The position numbers and the translations under genes are program-made. The notes under the pieces are model-generated. The model saw only the letters and a list, made by a program, of their open reading frames with translations. It made no database searches and was not told where the DNA came from. From the NCBI RefSeq assembly GCF_024529975.1, contig NZ_AP024897.1, positions 3,596,001 to 3,660,000 of the forward strand: a stretch of 64,000 nucleotides of DNA, given 5' to 3'. This document shows positions 10,301-18,876 of the stretch, one piece after another (positions within the stretch are counted from its first letter, which is position 1; every line of letters starts with the position of its first letter). The DNA comes from Vibrio quintilis (lineage in GTDB: Bacteria > Pseudomonadota > Gammaproteobacteria > Enterobacterales > Vibrionaceae).

Positions 10301-13300
10301 CGGATCGGAATGATGAGTCTTCTTCCCCTGAATATTATATTGGAAAGTTGCAGTATGTCCGCCGGAGTCAGTTACCTGCTTCAACTTACCATCGGCGTAA
10401 TACTGTTTAGAGACTTTACCGCCTTCCGCTTCTCCAATCTGGATTTTCCAACCCATGACATTGGTGTAAGTCGAGTGCTTTCTGCCATTCGCATCTGTTT
10501 TCACTTTCACAAACGGGCTGTATGTATATGCCACCCAACTACTGTCTTTACCTGCGGGTCCAGGTTCAGATACAGAAACAAGCCGGCCCAGTTTATCGTA
10601 ATGATTATATGTAAATTGCGGTACATCCCCGGCGTAATATGTCCGGGTCACAGAAACAACCTGATTTAAAGCATTGTACTGGCTATCAACCAGCGCCCAT
10701 TTGTTGTTCAGCGTTTCTTTTGATTTACGGATCTCACGATCAAGCAGATCATAGAAAACAGCCTCAGTTGGCTTACCTGTGGTTTGTGATACCTTACAAT
10801 AAACAGCTCCTGCGGGAGCCGGACCACACTGACTGGCTGATGCAGACAGGTAGCTGATATAAGTTTTACTATATCCGCTCGCCGCCGGTTGCCAGATCTG
10901 TGTCTTGCGGCCAAATCCATCTTTATAAACCCTTGATTCAAGGTTGTTCATATCACGGACGGTTGTCAGATTGTTGAGCCGATCTGAAACTGTGCTGACC
11001 TGATGTCCCATAGGGTCTGTCTGGGATTCTGTTAACACTGACTGTGAAAAGTTTTGCGATGAAGCTGTTGTTCTGCTGACCAAAGATCCGTTTTGTTGAG
11101 CAGAGACCGTTTCTGATTCAGGGAAGCCTTCATCATTATAGTGGTACTGTTTTGTCACGGCTAAAGCACTACCGGGATTCGAGGTTTCTTTCAACAGAAG
11201 CCCCGTATCCGGATCATATTCATTCACGACAGATTGAGTAACCTTGCTACCATCAGAATGAATATATGTGGTGTTAACTTGTGTAACTCTGCCAATCAGC
11301 CACTTATCACTACTGTCATTGCTGTATTGTTTCTCCACCTCGGTTTTGAACGTCTCGCTCACACCTGTAACCGGGTTGATCCCTGTCGTTTCAGTGATTG
11401 ATTTAGCCGGATTACCAAAATCATCAACCTGCTCATTTGTCTTAACAACCGTTCTGAGCAGATCTTTATCCAGGTCATACTCTTTACTCGTACGGGTTTT
11501 CTCATAAACCAGATAAGTACTGTGAGAAACATCTTCCGGCGTATTACTCAATGCCTGCTGGTAAAGGGCAGGATCAACAATATATGTGACAGTTTGTTTC
11601 ACTGGTTGCGAAGCAAGCTGTTCAGCGACATCTTCAGAAACAGCCGTTAGTGTCGCCTTAGCACCATGAGATAACTCAGAAATCTCTGCATAATTTTCTG
11701 CCAGATAGTACTGAGGAGACGGAGAAACAGGCACAATAACCGAACCGGCTATCGGTACATGCATATTCGGTTTTTTCACATAATACTTATTCTGATACTG
11801 GATCAGCTGATAAGGCTTACTCGCCAGACTCTGTACTTCAGTGTTAATTTCAAGTTGTGATTTCTGGTACGCCTGACCTGAACGGGTCTGTGTTTTGTGT
11901 TCAAAAGTGGTTTCAGATTCTCTCGTTAATGTCAGATGACGATAATTCCAGAAGCTATCGTCATTACATTTTGAACAGGTTGCATCCAGCTGGTCATCAT
12001 TACCCAGATATTCCTGAGAATGTTTTGTCCGCTGGGTATACGGAAATGACGTATATAACTCAGCATAATGGTTACGGCTGTTAGTGCCGTTAATAAACAC
12101 ACGCTGCATTACCCATGAAAAGCCTCCACTTCGTTCTCCGGCACTATGATAAGTATATGGTCCGTAACGGAACACATAGCTGGTTGTTCCGGTACCATTA
12201 TCCGCATCCAGACGGTAAGCGACCTGGCTGTCAAGAGGCAATGAGCGCATCGGAAATTCAGGTGGCGTCAGTTTCGAGCGATCCGTATGCGCTCCATAAG
12301 AGCCATACCAGACCTGAGATGTCATCCCTAAACCATTTGTCACTTTAGACAACAGGAACTGACGGCTTTTAGTCTTCGCTGAAACACAATTCAGCTGACC
12401 CGATTTACTGGAACAAAAATCTAACTGACCATCCTGATTGAGATCGAGAAACCAACGCTTACCATCGCCCCATGAGGCCACTTTAAACTGGTAATTCTCA
12501 TGGTTGATATTCGTACACTCAACTTTCGAACCTGTTGCCCGACAAAAGTCAATGACACCATCCTGATTAAAATCCTGCCACCAGCTTTTTCCTGAATCTC
12601 CCCAGGTACCACTCCAGTCAACACCGCCCTCAAGCACCAAATCATTACTTAATTCGGTAACCTGATTTAAAGATCCCAGAGAACAGGTCAAATCAATCTC
12701 TTTCCCGGCACTATTTTTCGTCGCCCGGCAAAGATCACTGGCACCATCGCCATTGATATCTACCCACCAGCGTTTGGCACTTTTGCCAGCATTCGTCAAA
12801 GCAAAACGACGTTCCTGAGCACCTTTGACCTCGGTGCCATTAAACAGCGTACAGGTCATTGCTCCGGTGGTCGCAATCCGGCATAAATCCTGACTACCAT
12901 TACCATCCAAATCAACCCAACTGACCTGAGCACCTTTTTCCCATGTCATATTTTTCAGATGAAGCGTATCTTGCCAGATATAACCGGAATCTTGCTTTTC
13001 CAGTTGACTACAAACCAGATCCGTTGTCACCCTGCGACAGAACTCTGTGATACCGTCGCCATTCATATCCTGCCACCAGCGGTAATCCTTCACACCTAAA
13101 TCAGGCAAAGGATACTGTTCAGATTTCTGTGTGCCGTCCCGTGAAAATGTTGTACATACCAGTTGATTACTATCATCCCGGCAGTACTCATTTTTATTAT
13201 CACCATTCAGATCAAGCCACCAGTGAGAATCCGCACTTCCCCAGTTGGTCAGGGAGAATGCAATTTCATGGTTTTCTTCTGCAACATTAAAATGACAATT

Positions 13301-14359
13301 CATCCCCGATGAATTTGTTTTACAAAAATCAGAAGCCCCATTACCAGTCACATCGGTCCACCAGGAGATCGGATATCCACTCCAGCCCGAAGGTGTTTTC
13401 TTTCCCCAGTTTCCCATTTGGGTACTAAACTCATTGTGGCTGAAAAATGCTTTATCGGCTGCCGGTTGCTCAATACTGTTCCACTCAAAAGTTGTCGCCG
13501 GTAAGCACTGATTGTTATTGTCACAATATTGAAGCGAACGGAGATAATGTCCGTCAATAGAAGAAGTTTGAGTCTCAGATTTAGACAGATAATTCAACTG
13601 ATAATAATTTTTCAGCGTATCTCCGGCTGAAATTTCTATTTTATCCAGACGGTTAGCGGATGAATAAAGTTCCCCATCCATTTTTTTCCGCGATAACCGG
13701 AAATCTGAATTTGGCATCGGTTGATATTTAAACTCAACCTGATAGATGTCGTAATCAATCCGGGAAATATCACCGCTGTCGGTGTATGTATACTTAACCG
13801 GATTCGTCTGAGTTGTATTGGTTGTTTCACTCAGCAACCATGACTGGGTCTGAGTATGGAACCGATACGTCATCTGCTCGCCGGATTTGGTTTTTGCGAC
13901 AAAATAACTTGTTGAATCGGAAGCATCATTGGTCAAAGTTAAGCGGGTCAGATCATCTTGCTGAAGAAAATATACCGAACCATCTTCTCCACGCACACCG
14001 TCTGCGACCACCATCCGGGAACCATTCATACAGAATTTATCGCGGGGACTATTTTCCGCTGGTAAATACTGCTGATCAGTGAATTGATTACTGCTACAGC
14101 GTTCAATTGAGGTCACTCCACTCAAAGAAAACCCAACGCTCATGGGAGAATGCACATCCCCGCGACTGGAATATTCAAGCGCAAGCTGTGGTGTATTTCC
14201 ACCACGTCCTTGCGGCAATTCCAATGGAATTTGATAAGAGGCAACCCCTTGTGTAATACTCAATTCTCCCGGTAATGTCCCCACTGTTTCGGTATAAGAA
14301 ACAGTTTGAGCACACACAGAAGCAGTAAAAAGACCCAGCAGGCCGGCGAGCTTATTCAT
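7310..14359 (-). CDS. Secreted SpvB/RHS-repeat giant protein (Tc-toxin B/C-like), 2349 aa
   Basis: Starts MNKLAGLLGLFTASVCAQ, a plausible Sec signal peptide. An SpvB/TcdB-like N-terminal beta region (about 30-300, GVASYQIPLELPQGRGG) is followed by seven calcium-loop-like repeats (about 333-660) of the type WW-D-NGDG-DFCR with a second Cys 10-15 residues on. Next come a TcdB-like segment (LLSKVTNGLGMTSQVWYG), RHS/YD repeats (YDGFGQLQSMTDAKGQ and others), and the RHS core near 2030-2124 (GYTGHEEV, NGRVYDPTLARFISADP, NPMKYSDPSG). The last 225 residues (encoded by 7310-7987) are variable: a very basic helix, two hydrophobic stretches, then a Ser/Thr-rich tail that I do not recognise. Two non-RHS insertions (about 856-933 and 1595-1676) look like copies of one module. 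Known family role: RHS shells enclose C-terminal toxins. Inference: surface or secreted toxin or adhesin. No immunity gene follows it. Confidence 0.85.
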   Translation of the reverse strand: MNKLAGLLGLFTASVCAQTVSYTETVGTLPGELSITQGVASYQIPLELPQGRGGNTPQLALEYSSRGDVHSPMSVGFSLSGVTSIERCSSNQFTDQQYLPAENSPRDKFCMNGSRMVVADGVRGEDGSVYFLQQDDLTRLTLTNDASDSTSYFVAKTKSGEQMTYRFHTQTQSWLLSETTNTTQTNPVKYTYTDSGDISRIDYDIYQVEFKYQPMPNSDFRLSRKKMDGELYSSANRLDKIEISAGDTLKNYYQLNYLSKSETQTSSIDGHYLRSLQYCDNNNQCLPATTFEWNSIEQPAADKAFFSHNEFSTQMGNWGKKTPSGWSGYPISWWTDVTGNGASDFCKTNSSGMNCHFNVAEENHEIAFSLTNWGSADSHWWLDLNGDNKNEYCRDDSNQLVCTTFSRDGTQKSEQYPLPDLGVKDYRWWQDMNGDGITEFCRRVTTDLVCSQLEKQDSGYIWQDTLHLKNMTWEKGAQVSWVDLDGNGSQDLCRIATTGAMTCTLFNGTEVKGAQERRFALTNAGKSAKRWWVDINGDGASDLCRATKNSAGKEIDLTCSLGSLNQVTELSNDLVLEGGVDWSGTWGDSGKSWWQDFNQDGVIDFCRATGSKVECTNINHENYQFKVASWGDGKRWFLDLNQDGQLDFCSSKSGQLNCVSAKTKSRQFLLSKVTNGLGMTSQVWYGSYGAHTDRSKLTPPEFPMRSLPLDSQVAYRLDADNGTGTTSYVFRYGPYTYHSAGERSGGFSWVMQRVFINGTNSRNHYAELYTSFPYTQRTKHSQEYLGNDDQLDATCSKCNDDSFWNYRHLTLTRESETTFEHKTQTRSGQAYQKSQLEINTEVQSLASKPYQLIQYQNKYYVKKPNMHVPIAGSVIVPVSPSPQYYLAENYAEISELSHGAKATLTAVSEDVAEQLASQPVKQTVTYIVDPALYQQALSNTPEDVSHSTYLVYEKTRTSKEYDLDKDLLRTVVKTNEQVDDFGNPAKSITETTGINPVTGVSETFKTEVEKQYSNDSSDKWLIGRVTQVNTTYIHSDGSKVTQSVVNEYDPDTGLLLKETSNPGSALAVTKQYHYNDEGFPESETVSAQQNGSLVSRTTASSQNFSQSVLTESQTDPMGHQVSTVSDRLNNLTTVRDMNNLESRVYKDGFGRKTQIWQPAASGYSKTYISYLSASASQCGPAPAGAVYCKVSQTTGKPTEAVFYDLLDREIRKSKETLNNKWALVDSQYNALNQVVSVTRTYYAGDVPQFTYNHYDKLGRLVSVSEPGPAGKDSSWVAYTYSPFVKVKTDANGRKHSTYTNVMGWKIQIGEAEGGKVSKQYYADGKLKQVTDSGGHTATFQYNIQGKKTHHSDPDLGDWAYVYDGFGQLQSMTDAKGQTSAMTYDLLGRMIKRTEQTKQTGQDDEVRTTTWAYDAVSDSNGTRRWNGAMLQSEVKDELIANYYFDSVGRKTKEEQITEDQTFTRSFEYNNLGDLVKETRPDNFTLNYKRDAVTGINTEVWGDITQAQVNFSAEEYKQVILPLINQALARAKDYLKKVKELRAQQYFYQARQEEYQALQDHVISVDGASENAKYAQKMYEELHGRSLEVYTDEYGEEYYKVPDRTVIVNGTTMIPVIQSPKFHLKLEGNILRQVSLEEWAAVENGLTASGKVAYYGNYTPEGTAGLASFTLDRDDPLYDQRMRQMFTRLNTLASDIQRAQYVEEHINQKATTYLEAANQLVNLVKQVKLVSQKYRSLTESNQTEAEQLQSLKDDNPSAGRLSYWKLSDMDAEGRITAEVYGNGLINSYDYHEGSGQLLNVSTRRGSKLIRSLQYTYDRMDNVTSRYDMINDINETYSYDKLDRLISNRLTGTNGKHTDNPLFNKTYSVKYSTGGNIVYKSDVGNYLYADASHAHAVTKAGDQSYTYDQNGNMLSGGDRTFAWTGFNKPEKITSSDNWVSFKYDQDRKRYFKQNQNGEKTWYFGKAYERVESTDGKVKHKQYIYAGGRLIAVNIDVKKTDSDGNFASVDRQVRYSHSDALHSVDLVTDIWGNIVTRKNYDAWGKSRAFEWAKPESYVAQALMMNRGYTGHEEVTEVGLIHMNGRVYDPTLARFISADPYIQAPDNTQSYNRYSYVVNNPMKYSDPSGHFFKKLFKKARKLLKRIAKNVYREASRHKWINDTLRGLSCSVGMLGCLLYDGFMTLGKTGSFLKAGISMAASLVASVSVDIGVQVGKWVQEQALKASPYLSKAVNATLSWTRMDRVVSLFTSEDVGWLASEAAVQSAYKESSKFVTKELNKLADSMKTKANSTETGTISQTKSMIASISSVAAQRGGVSVQSSRSQSTAVSARTNPLAVYDTTTTYQRDTQRAAG

Positions 14360-14420
14360 TGATTTATGATCCCTTTCCTACTCGACATTGTTGTTGTGAC
14401 ATCACGACATCGTGAAATGG

Positions 14421-14747
14421 TTATTCATTAGCGGAACTGAGGACTTTCAGTTCCTGTTCAAGTTGTTGTGCTTGCTGATCGATTTCTTCTGTAGACAAAA
14501 CATGATCACTTTCAGGTAATTCGCGATGAATTAACGCCTGACGCAATTGTTTTACTGACGTCTGGTGATTAAGTTTTTCTACGGTAAAGTGCTCTTTTTT
14601 CTGAGCAGAATCAGATGACTGAACTGAGTGTTCAGCTGATATTGATGTATTTTTTTCTGCCTGATCATGAATATACCAGAGCAGAATATTAATCCCGGCA
14701 ACAGTCACAGAACTGATACACAAAATAATAAACCAACGGGTTATCAC
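14421..14747 (-). CDS. Small single-pass membrane protein upstream of the RHS gene
   Basis: A 108-residue protein starting at a GTG with AGGTG about eight bases upstream. Residues 4-25 (RWFIILCISSVTVAGINILLW) form one membrane segment. The rest is polar and helical, rich in Gln, Glu and Ser, with a likely coiled coil near 85-105 (EEIDQQAQQLEQELKVL). It ends 61 bases before the RHS start on the same strand, so the two are probably co-transcribed. Possible roles are anchoring, export or immunity for the RHS protein; nothing in the sequence decides between them. I do not recognise a family. Confidence 0.65.
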   Translation of the reverse strand: MITRWFIILCISSVTVAGINILLWYIHDQAEKNTSISAEHSVQSSDSAQKKEHFTVEKLNHQTSVKQLRQALIHRELPESDHVLSTEEIDQQAQQLEQELKVLSSANE

Positions 14748-15088
14748 TATTTTTCACCTAAAATACAATTAACCTAAATGAAGAAAATTGTAATAAAAAC
14801 AAAATTATATTTAATATATTTGACTTAAAAATGACACTTTATGCATATTTATTGTCACCTATTCAATATAAAATATCATAAAACAATTTTAAAAAAAATA
14901 ATTTATGATTGAATGTATTTCGTTCTTATACAAACAATTTTAATTATGGCACAAATCACATTTTATTAATATTTAGATGAGTTGATTTAAATTTAATATC
15001 GGGTGAAAATAGAGCTTAATCCAAGTTTATTCTAATTAGCTATAAACTTCATTCATATAACTATTTTTTCAACCGGAAGATTAAAAAC
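14748..15088. promoter_or_regulatory. AT-rich divergent promoter region
   Basis: 341 bases of very AT-rich DNA between the minus-strand RHS operon and the plus-strand secreted-protein gene. It must hold both promoters, but the many A/T runs make any single -10/-35 choice arbitrary. No gene seen. Such AT-rich DNA is typical of H-NS-silenced accessory loci (inference). Confidence 0.4.
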
Positions 15089-15454
15089 ATGAAAAAATTA
15101 CTTGTTCTAGCGCTGGGTTTAATGGCATCACTAAGCGTTTTCGCAACCACTAATGCAGGAAGTAGTCAGACATGGTATGGACCTTTCACGATTACAAAAG
15201 TTGCCCGATACTACGATGGTGCGCACCGGATGACCGTCCATGTAGCTGAAACACCCAATACCGCTTGTAGTATCACTAATGAACAGAAAATGGCTTCTTA
15301 CCAAACATCCAACGATAGTAATTTCAGTATGCAAATGTTCTCTGTATTAGCGACAGCACAAGCACAAAATAAGAAAGTAATGTTACTTTTGGACAGAACT
15401 TGTGCTGCTAATTATGGTTTAAACGTGCATGGTGTTGAAATTTTATCAGATTAA
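15089..15454 (+). CDS. Small secreted protein, copy 1 of a tandem pair
   Basis: A 121-residue precursor. MKKLLVLALGLMASLSVFA is a classic signal peptide with cleavage expected before TTNAG. The mature part, about 100 residues, has WYGPFTITKVARYYDGAHRM, two cysteines (TACSITNE and RTCAANYG) likely to form a disulfide, and ends GLNVHGVEILSD. A ribosome site CCGGAAG precedes the ATG. Copy 2 at 15740 is about 80% identical in the mature part. I cannot name the family. The size, single disulfide and beta-rich pattern resemble small secreted OB-fold proteins such as AB5-toxin B subunits, but that is only a guess. It is divergent from the RHS operon and has its own terminator. Confidence 0.85.
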   Translation: MKKLLVLALGLMASLSVFATTNAGSSQTWYGPFTITKVARYYDGAHRMTVHVAETPNTACSITNEQKMASYQTSNDSNFSMQMFSVLATAQAQNKKVMLLLDRTCAANYGLNVHGVEILSD

Positions 15455-15489
15455 TTAAACCCTGATAGTTTGCATCTATATTTATGATG

Positions 15490-15527
15490 AAATCCAGATA
15501 AATAGGCCTCCTCCTTATCTGGATTTT
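15490..15527 (+). terminator. Rho-independent terminator after secreted protein copy 1
   Basis: Inverted repeat AATCCAGATAA (15491-15501) / TTATCTGGATT (15514-15524) followed by TTT. It separates the two tandem copies, so each probably has its own transcript. Confidence 0.8.
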
Positions 15528-15739
15528 TGATTATAATCCTCCTATTAAGAAACTTATAATACTTCATTTTAACAAGTGGGTAATGAATCGATTTTAATAT
15601 ATATATTATTGCGAAATAGATCACATAAGCACTACATCTATATTCAACCAACTTTACTTTTCTATCTGATACAAATATGTTCCAAGCAAGCCGAGTCGCA
15701 TACAGGCACTATCGGAATCAAAATTATTTGGAGCATAAA

Positions 15740-16105
15740 ATGAAAATTGTACTATTTTTCTTTTTAGGATTATTTCTCTCGTGTAACGCATTAGCAACCA
15801 CAAATGCAGGAACGAATCAGAAATGGTATGGCCCATTCACCATTAATAAAATAGCAAGATATTACGATGGTGCTCACAGAATGACAGTCCATGTAAAAGA
15901 AACGCCTAATACGACCTGTAGTGTCACCAACGAAGAGAAAAAGGCTTCTTACCACTACGCTGATAATTCAGATTTTAGCATGCAAATGTTTTCTGTATTA
16001 GCTACAGCACAAGCACAAAATAAAAAAGTCATGCTGTTATTGGATCATGGCTGTGCCGCAAATTATGGTCTCAATGTACATGGTGTGGAAATATTGTCAG
16101 ACTAA
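15740..16105 (+). CDS. Small secreted protein, copy 2 of a tandem pair
   Basis: A 121-residue precursor of the same length as copy 1. The start at 15740 is preferred over an upstream ATG at 15677 because TTGGAG lies about eight bases before it and MKIVLFFFLGLFLSCNALA then begins the protein as a signal peptide. The mature part starts TTNAGTNQKWYGPFT and keeps both cysteines (TTCSVTNE, HGCAANYG) and the identical ending GLNVHGVEILSD. The signal peptides of the two copies have diverged while the mature parts have not, which suggests selection on the exported form. Function unknown; the pair may form a hetero-oligomer or be a recent dosage duplication (inference). Confidence 0.85.
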   Translation: MKIVLFFFLGLFLSCNALATTNAGTNQKWYGPFTINKIARYYDGAHRMTVHVKETPNTTCSVTNEEKKASYHYADNSDFSMQMFSVLATAQAQNKKVMLLLDHGCAANYGLNVHGVEILSD

Positions 16106-16151
16106 TCCATTGAATAGTAATGTAATGCTAATTTATATGATCGGTTAATTA

Positions 16152-16184
16152 AAAAATGCCTTAGTGAATAACCAAGGCATTTTT
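16152..16184. terminator. Bidirectional terminator between copy 2 and glmS
   Basis: AAAAATGCCTT (16152-16162) pairs with AAGGCATTTTT (16174-16184). A- and T-runs on the two sides make it usable from both directions between convergent genes. Confidence 0.85.
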
Positions 16185-16206
16185 ATTCATAAATATATAT
16201 CAACAA

Positions 16207-18039
16207 TCACTCCACAGTCACCGACTTCGCCAGGTTCCGCGGCTGATCTACGTCTGTCCCTTTAATCAGTGCCACATGATAAGACAGCAGTTGCATTGGG
16301 ACGGTGTAATAAATCGGTGCAGTGATTTCACTGACCTTCGGCATGGTGATGATTTTCATTGTCTCATCTGATTCAAAGCCAGCACCTTCATCAGCAAAGA
16401 CATATAACAAACCACCGCGGGCGCGAACTTCTTCGATGTTTGACTTCAGTTTTTCCAGCAATTCATTCCCCGGCGCAACCACTACGACCGGCATATCAGC
16501 ATCGATCAAAGCCAGCGGGCCGTGCTTCAGCTCACCGGCCGCATAAGCTTCGGCATGGATGTAAGAAATTTCTTTCAGCTTGAGGGCCGATTCCAGTGCA
16601 ATCGGGTAGAACTCACCCCGGCCGAGGAATAAAGTGTGGTGTTTGTCCGCAAAATCAATCGCCAGCGCTTCAATCTGAGTATCAAATTTGAGTGCCGATT
16701 CAATTTGCGCAGGTAAAGCGCGCAATGCATCGACAATCTCTTTCTCTTTGACGGCATCAATTCTCTGTTTCTGCTTACCGACACCGGTTACCAGCATCAA
16801 TAGCGCAGCTAATTGAGTGGTAAAGGCTTTGGTCGATGCCACGCCGATTTCAGCCCCGGCGCGGGTCATAAATGCAATGTCAGACTCACGGACCAGTGAC
16901 GATCCGGCCACGTTACAAATCGTCATCACCGCCATGTAACCTTTTTCTTTTGCCAGACGCAGTGCTGCTAATGTATCAGCGGTTTCACCTGACTGTGACA
17001 GTGTGATCAGCAGGCTGTTCGGGCGTGTGACAAACCTGCGGTAACGGAATTCAGATGCGATTTCGACATCACAACTCACACCGGCAATGTCTTCAAACCA
17101 GTAACGGGCCGTCATCCCTGCATTGTAAGAGGTGCCGCAGGCAACGATCTGCACATGCTCCACTTTCGTCAGGATTTCAGCGGCATGCACACCAATACTG
17201 TCAATCACAACGGAGTCTTTGCCAAGCCGGCCTTCCATAGTGTTGATCAGCGCTTTCGGCTGTTCAAAAATCTCTTTTTGCATAAAGTGACGGAACTGGC
17301 CTTTGTCACCCGCATCATGCTCAGCATTTGATTCAGAAATTTCACGTTCAACCTGTACACCATTGGCATCAAATACCGTGACCTCGCGACGGGTAATTTC
17401 AGCCACATCGCCTTCTTCCAGATACATGAAGCGACGGGTCACATTCAGCAGAGCCAGCTGATCGGAGGCAAGGAAGTTTTCCCCGACACCAAAACCGATC
17501 ACAATCGGGCTTCCGGAACGGGCAACCACCAGACGTGATGAATCCCGGCGGTCCAGCACAACCGTGCCATACGCGCCTTCAAGATGCTTCGCGGCTTTTT
17601 GTACCGCTTCAGTGAGTGATTTGCTCTGACGCAATTCCCACTCAACCAGATGGGCAATGACTTCAGTATCGGTCTGAGATTCAAACTGATAACCGCGCTC
17701 CTGAAGCAGTGCTCTGAGTGCTTCATGGTTCTCGATAATCCCGTTATGTACAACGGCAATATCGCCGGATACATGTGGGTGAGCATTGGCTTCGGAAGGT
17801 TCGCCATGTGTTGCCCAGCGGGTATGCGCAATACCGGTTCCCCCGGCGACATGAGACTCCTCAACGGCATCGGCCAGCTCCTGAACTTTACCCAGACGAC
17901 GGATCCGGGTCAGCTGATTTTTATGATCAATCACAGCAACACCGGCTGAGTCATAGCCGCGATATTCCAGGCGACGCAACCCTTCCACTAAAATTTCAGC
18001 CACATCCCGTTGTGCCACAGCACCCACAATTCCACACAT
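16207..18039 (-). CDS. glmS: Glucosamine-6-phosphate synthase (glutamine, isomerizing)
   Basis: Makes glucosamine-6-phosphate from fructose-6-phosphate and glutamine, the first step to UDP-GlcNAc for peptidoglycan and LPS; cytosolic. 610 residues, the usual length. The N-terminal nucleophile Cys2 is in MCGIVGAV, followed by the class II glutaminase domain ([15 protein letters not shown]). Two SIS sugar-isomerase domains lie at about 290-430 and 460-600 ([25 protein letters not shown]), and the conserved end is [13 protein letters not shown]. The ATG has GGAG eight bases upstream. A DeoR-type regulator gene sits 72 bases upstream on the same strand. No glmS ribozyme is seen, as expected for a proteobacterium. 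Confidence 0.98.
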   Translation of the reverse strand: MCGIVGAVAQRDVAEILVEGLRRLEYRGYDSAGVAVIDHKNQLTRIRRLGKVQELADAVEESHVAGGTGIAHTRWATHGEPSEANAHPHVSGDIAVVHNGIIENHEALRALLQERGYQFESQTDTEVIAHLVEWELRQSKSLTEAVQKAAKHLEGAYGTVVLDRRDSSRLVVARSGSPIVIGFGVGENFLASDQLALLNVTRRFMYLEEGDVAEITRREVTVFDANGVQVEREISESNAEHDAGDKGQFRHFMQKEIFEQPKALINTMEGRLGKDSVVIDSIGVHAAEILTKVEHVQIVACGTSYNAGMTARYWFEDIAGVSCDVEIASEFRYRRFVTRPNSLLITLSQSGETADTLAALRLAKEKGYMAVMTICNVAGSSLVRESDIAFMTRAGAEIGVASTKAFTTQLAALLMLVTGVGKQKQRIDAVKEKEIVDALRALPAQIESALKFDTQIEALAIDFADKHHTLFLGRGEFYPIALESALKLKEISYIHAEAYAAGELKHGPLALIDADMPVVVVAPGNELLEKLKSNIEEVRARGGLLYVFADEGAGFESDETMKIITMPKVSEITAPIYYTVPMQLLSYHVALIKGTDVDQPRNLAKSVTVE

Positions 18040-18111
18040 ATTCGTTCTCCATTTTTGTCAATGGTTGGCGTTAGACCGGTAAACCCGGCTTAGCCCGTTT
18101 GATTTTAATAC

Positions 18112-18876
18112 TTATTTCGCACGGATCACTCTGACCTGATGCTCCGTGATCATTTGTTCATCGGCTTCGGATAACCCATTATCAGTGACAAGCACACTAA
18201 TATTGTCCCATCCGAGCTCCAGGTTCGGAATTCTCCGGCCAATTTTGTCTGATTCAGCCATCACGACCACTTCACGGGAAACTTCAGCCATAACTTGACT
18301 CAACCCGGTCAGCTCATTGAACGTAGTCGTTCCCCGGCTCAGATCGATCCCATCGCAACCGATGAACAGCTGATCAAAGTCATAAGAGCGCAAAACAGAC
18401 TCTGCAACCTGCCCCTGAAAAGATTCAGAATGCGGATCCCAGGTGCCACCAGTCATTAAAAGCGTGGGTTCATTTTCCAATTCATGCAACGCGTTAGCGA
18501 TATGCAATGTATTGGTCATCACAACTAACCCCTGCTTATTATTCAGCTGCTGAATCAATGCGGCAGTGGTACTCCCGCTATCGATCACGATCCTGTGGTG
18601 ATCTTTGATTAGTTTTGCTGCTTCTGTCGCAAGTAATTCCTTTTGAACCGAAACACGATGACTGACCTCATCAATCACAACTTCCCGGGGTAATGCGACT
18701 GCACCGCCATAACGCCTCAGTAACAAGCCGTTTTTTTCAAGCGAAGCCAGATCTTTCCTGATGGTAACCTCAGAAGTCTGAAAGTTCCGGGATAAAGATT
18801 CAACACTGACTTCACCATGTTGATTCACCAACTGAACAATTTCATGACGTCTGACTTGAGTGTTTCGTTTCAACAT
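18112..18876 (-). CDS. DeoR/GlpR-family transcriptional regulator upstream of glmS
   Basis: 254 residues with an N-terminal winged helix-turn-helix at about 5-57 (RRHEIVQLVNQHGEVSVESL, TSEVTIRKDLASLE) and a DeoR C-terminal sugar-phosphate sensor domain (IVIDSGSTTAALIQQL, GCDGIDLSRGTT, VVMAESDKIGRR). This family usually represses sugar or amino-sugar genes and is released by a sugar phosphate. Its place directly upstream of glmS on the same strand matches the GlmR regulator next to glmS in Pseudomonas, so control of glmS is the natural inference. No strong ribosome site is visible before the ATG. Confidence 0.9.
   Translation of the reverse strand: MLKRNTQVRRHEIVQLVNQHGEVSVESLSRNFQTSEVTIRKDLASLEKNGLLLRRYGGAVALPREVVIDEVSHRVSVQKELLATEAAKLIKDHHRIVIDSGSTTAALIQQLNNKQGLVVMTNTLHIANALHELENEPTLLMTGGTWDPHSESFQGQVAESVLRSYDFDQLFIGCDGIDLSRGTTTFNELTGLSQVMAEVSREVVVMAESDKIGRRIPNLELGWDNISVLVTDNGLSEADEQMITEHQVRVIRAK

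Noticed and set aside
16207-18039. glmS ribozyme upstream of glmS
   Set aside because: The 72-base gap before glmS is too short and lacks the fold; the ribozyme belongs to Firmicutes.
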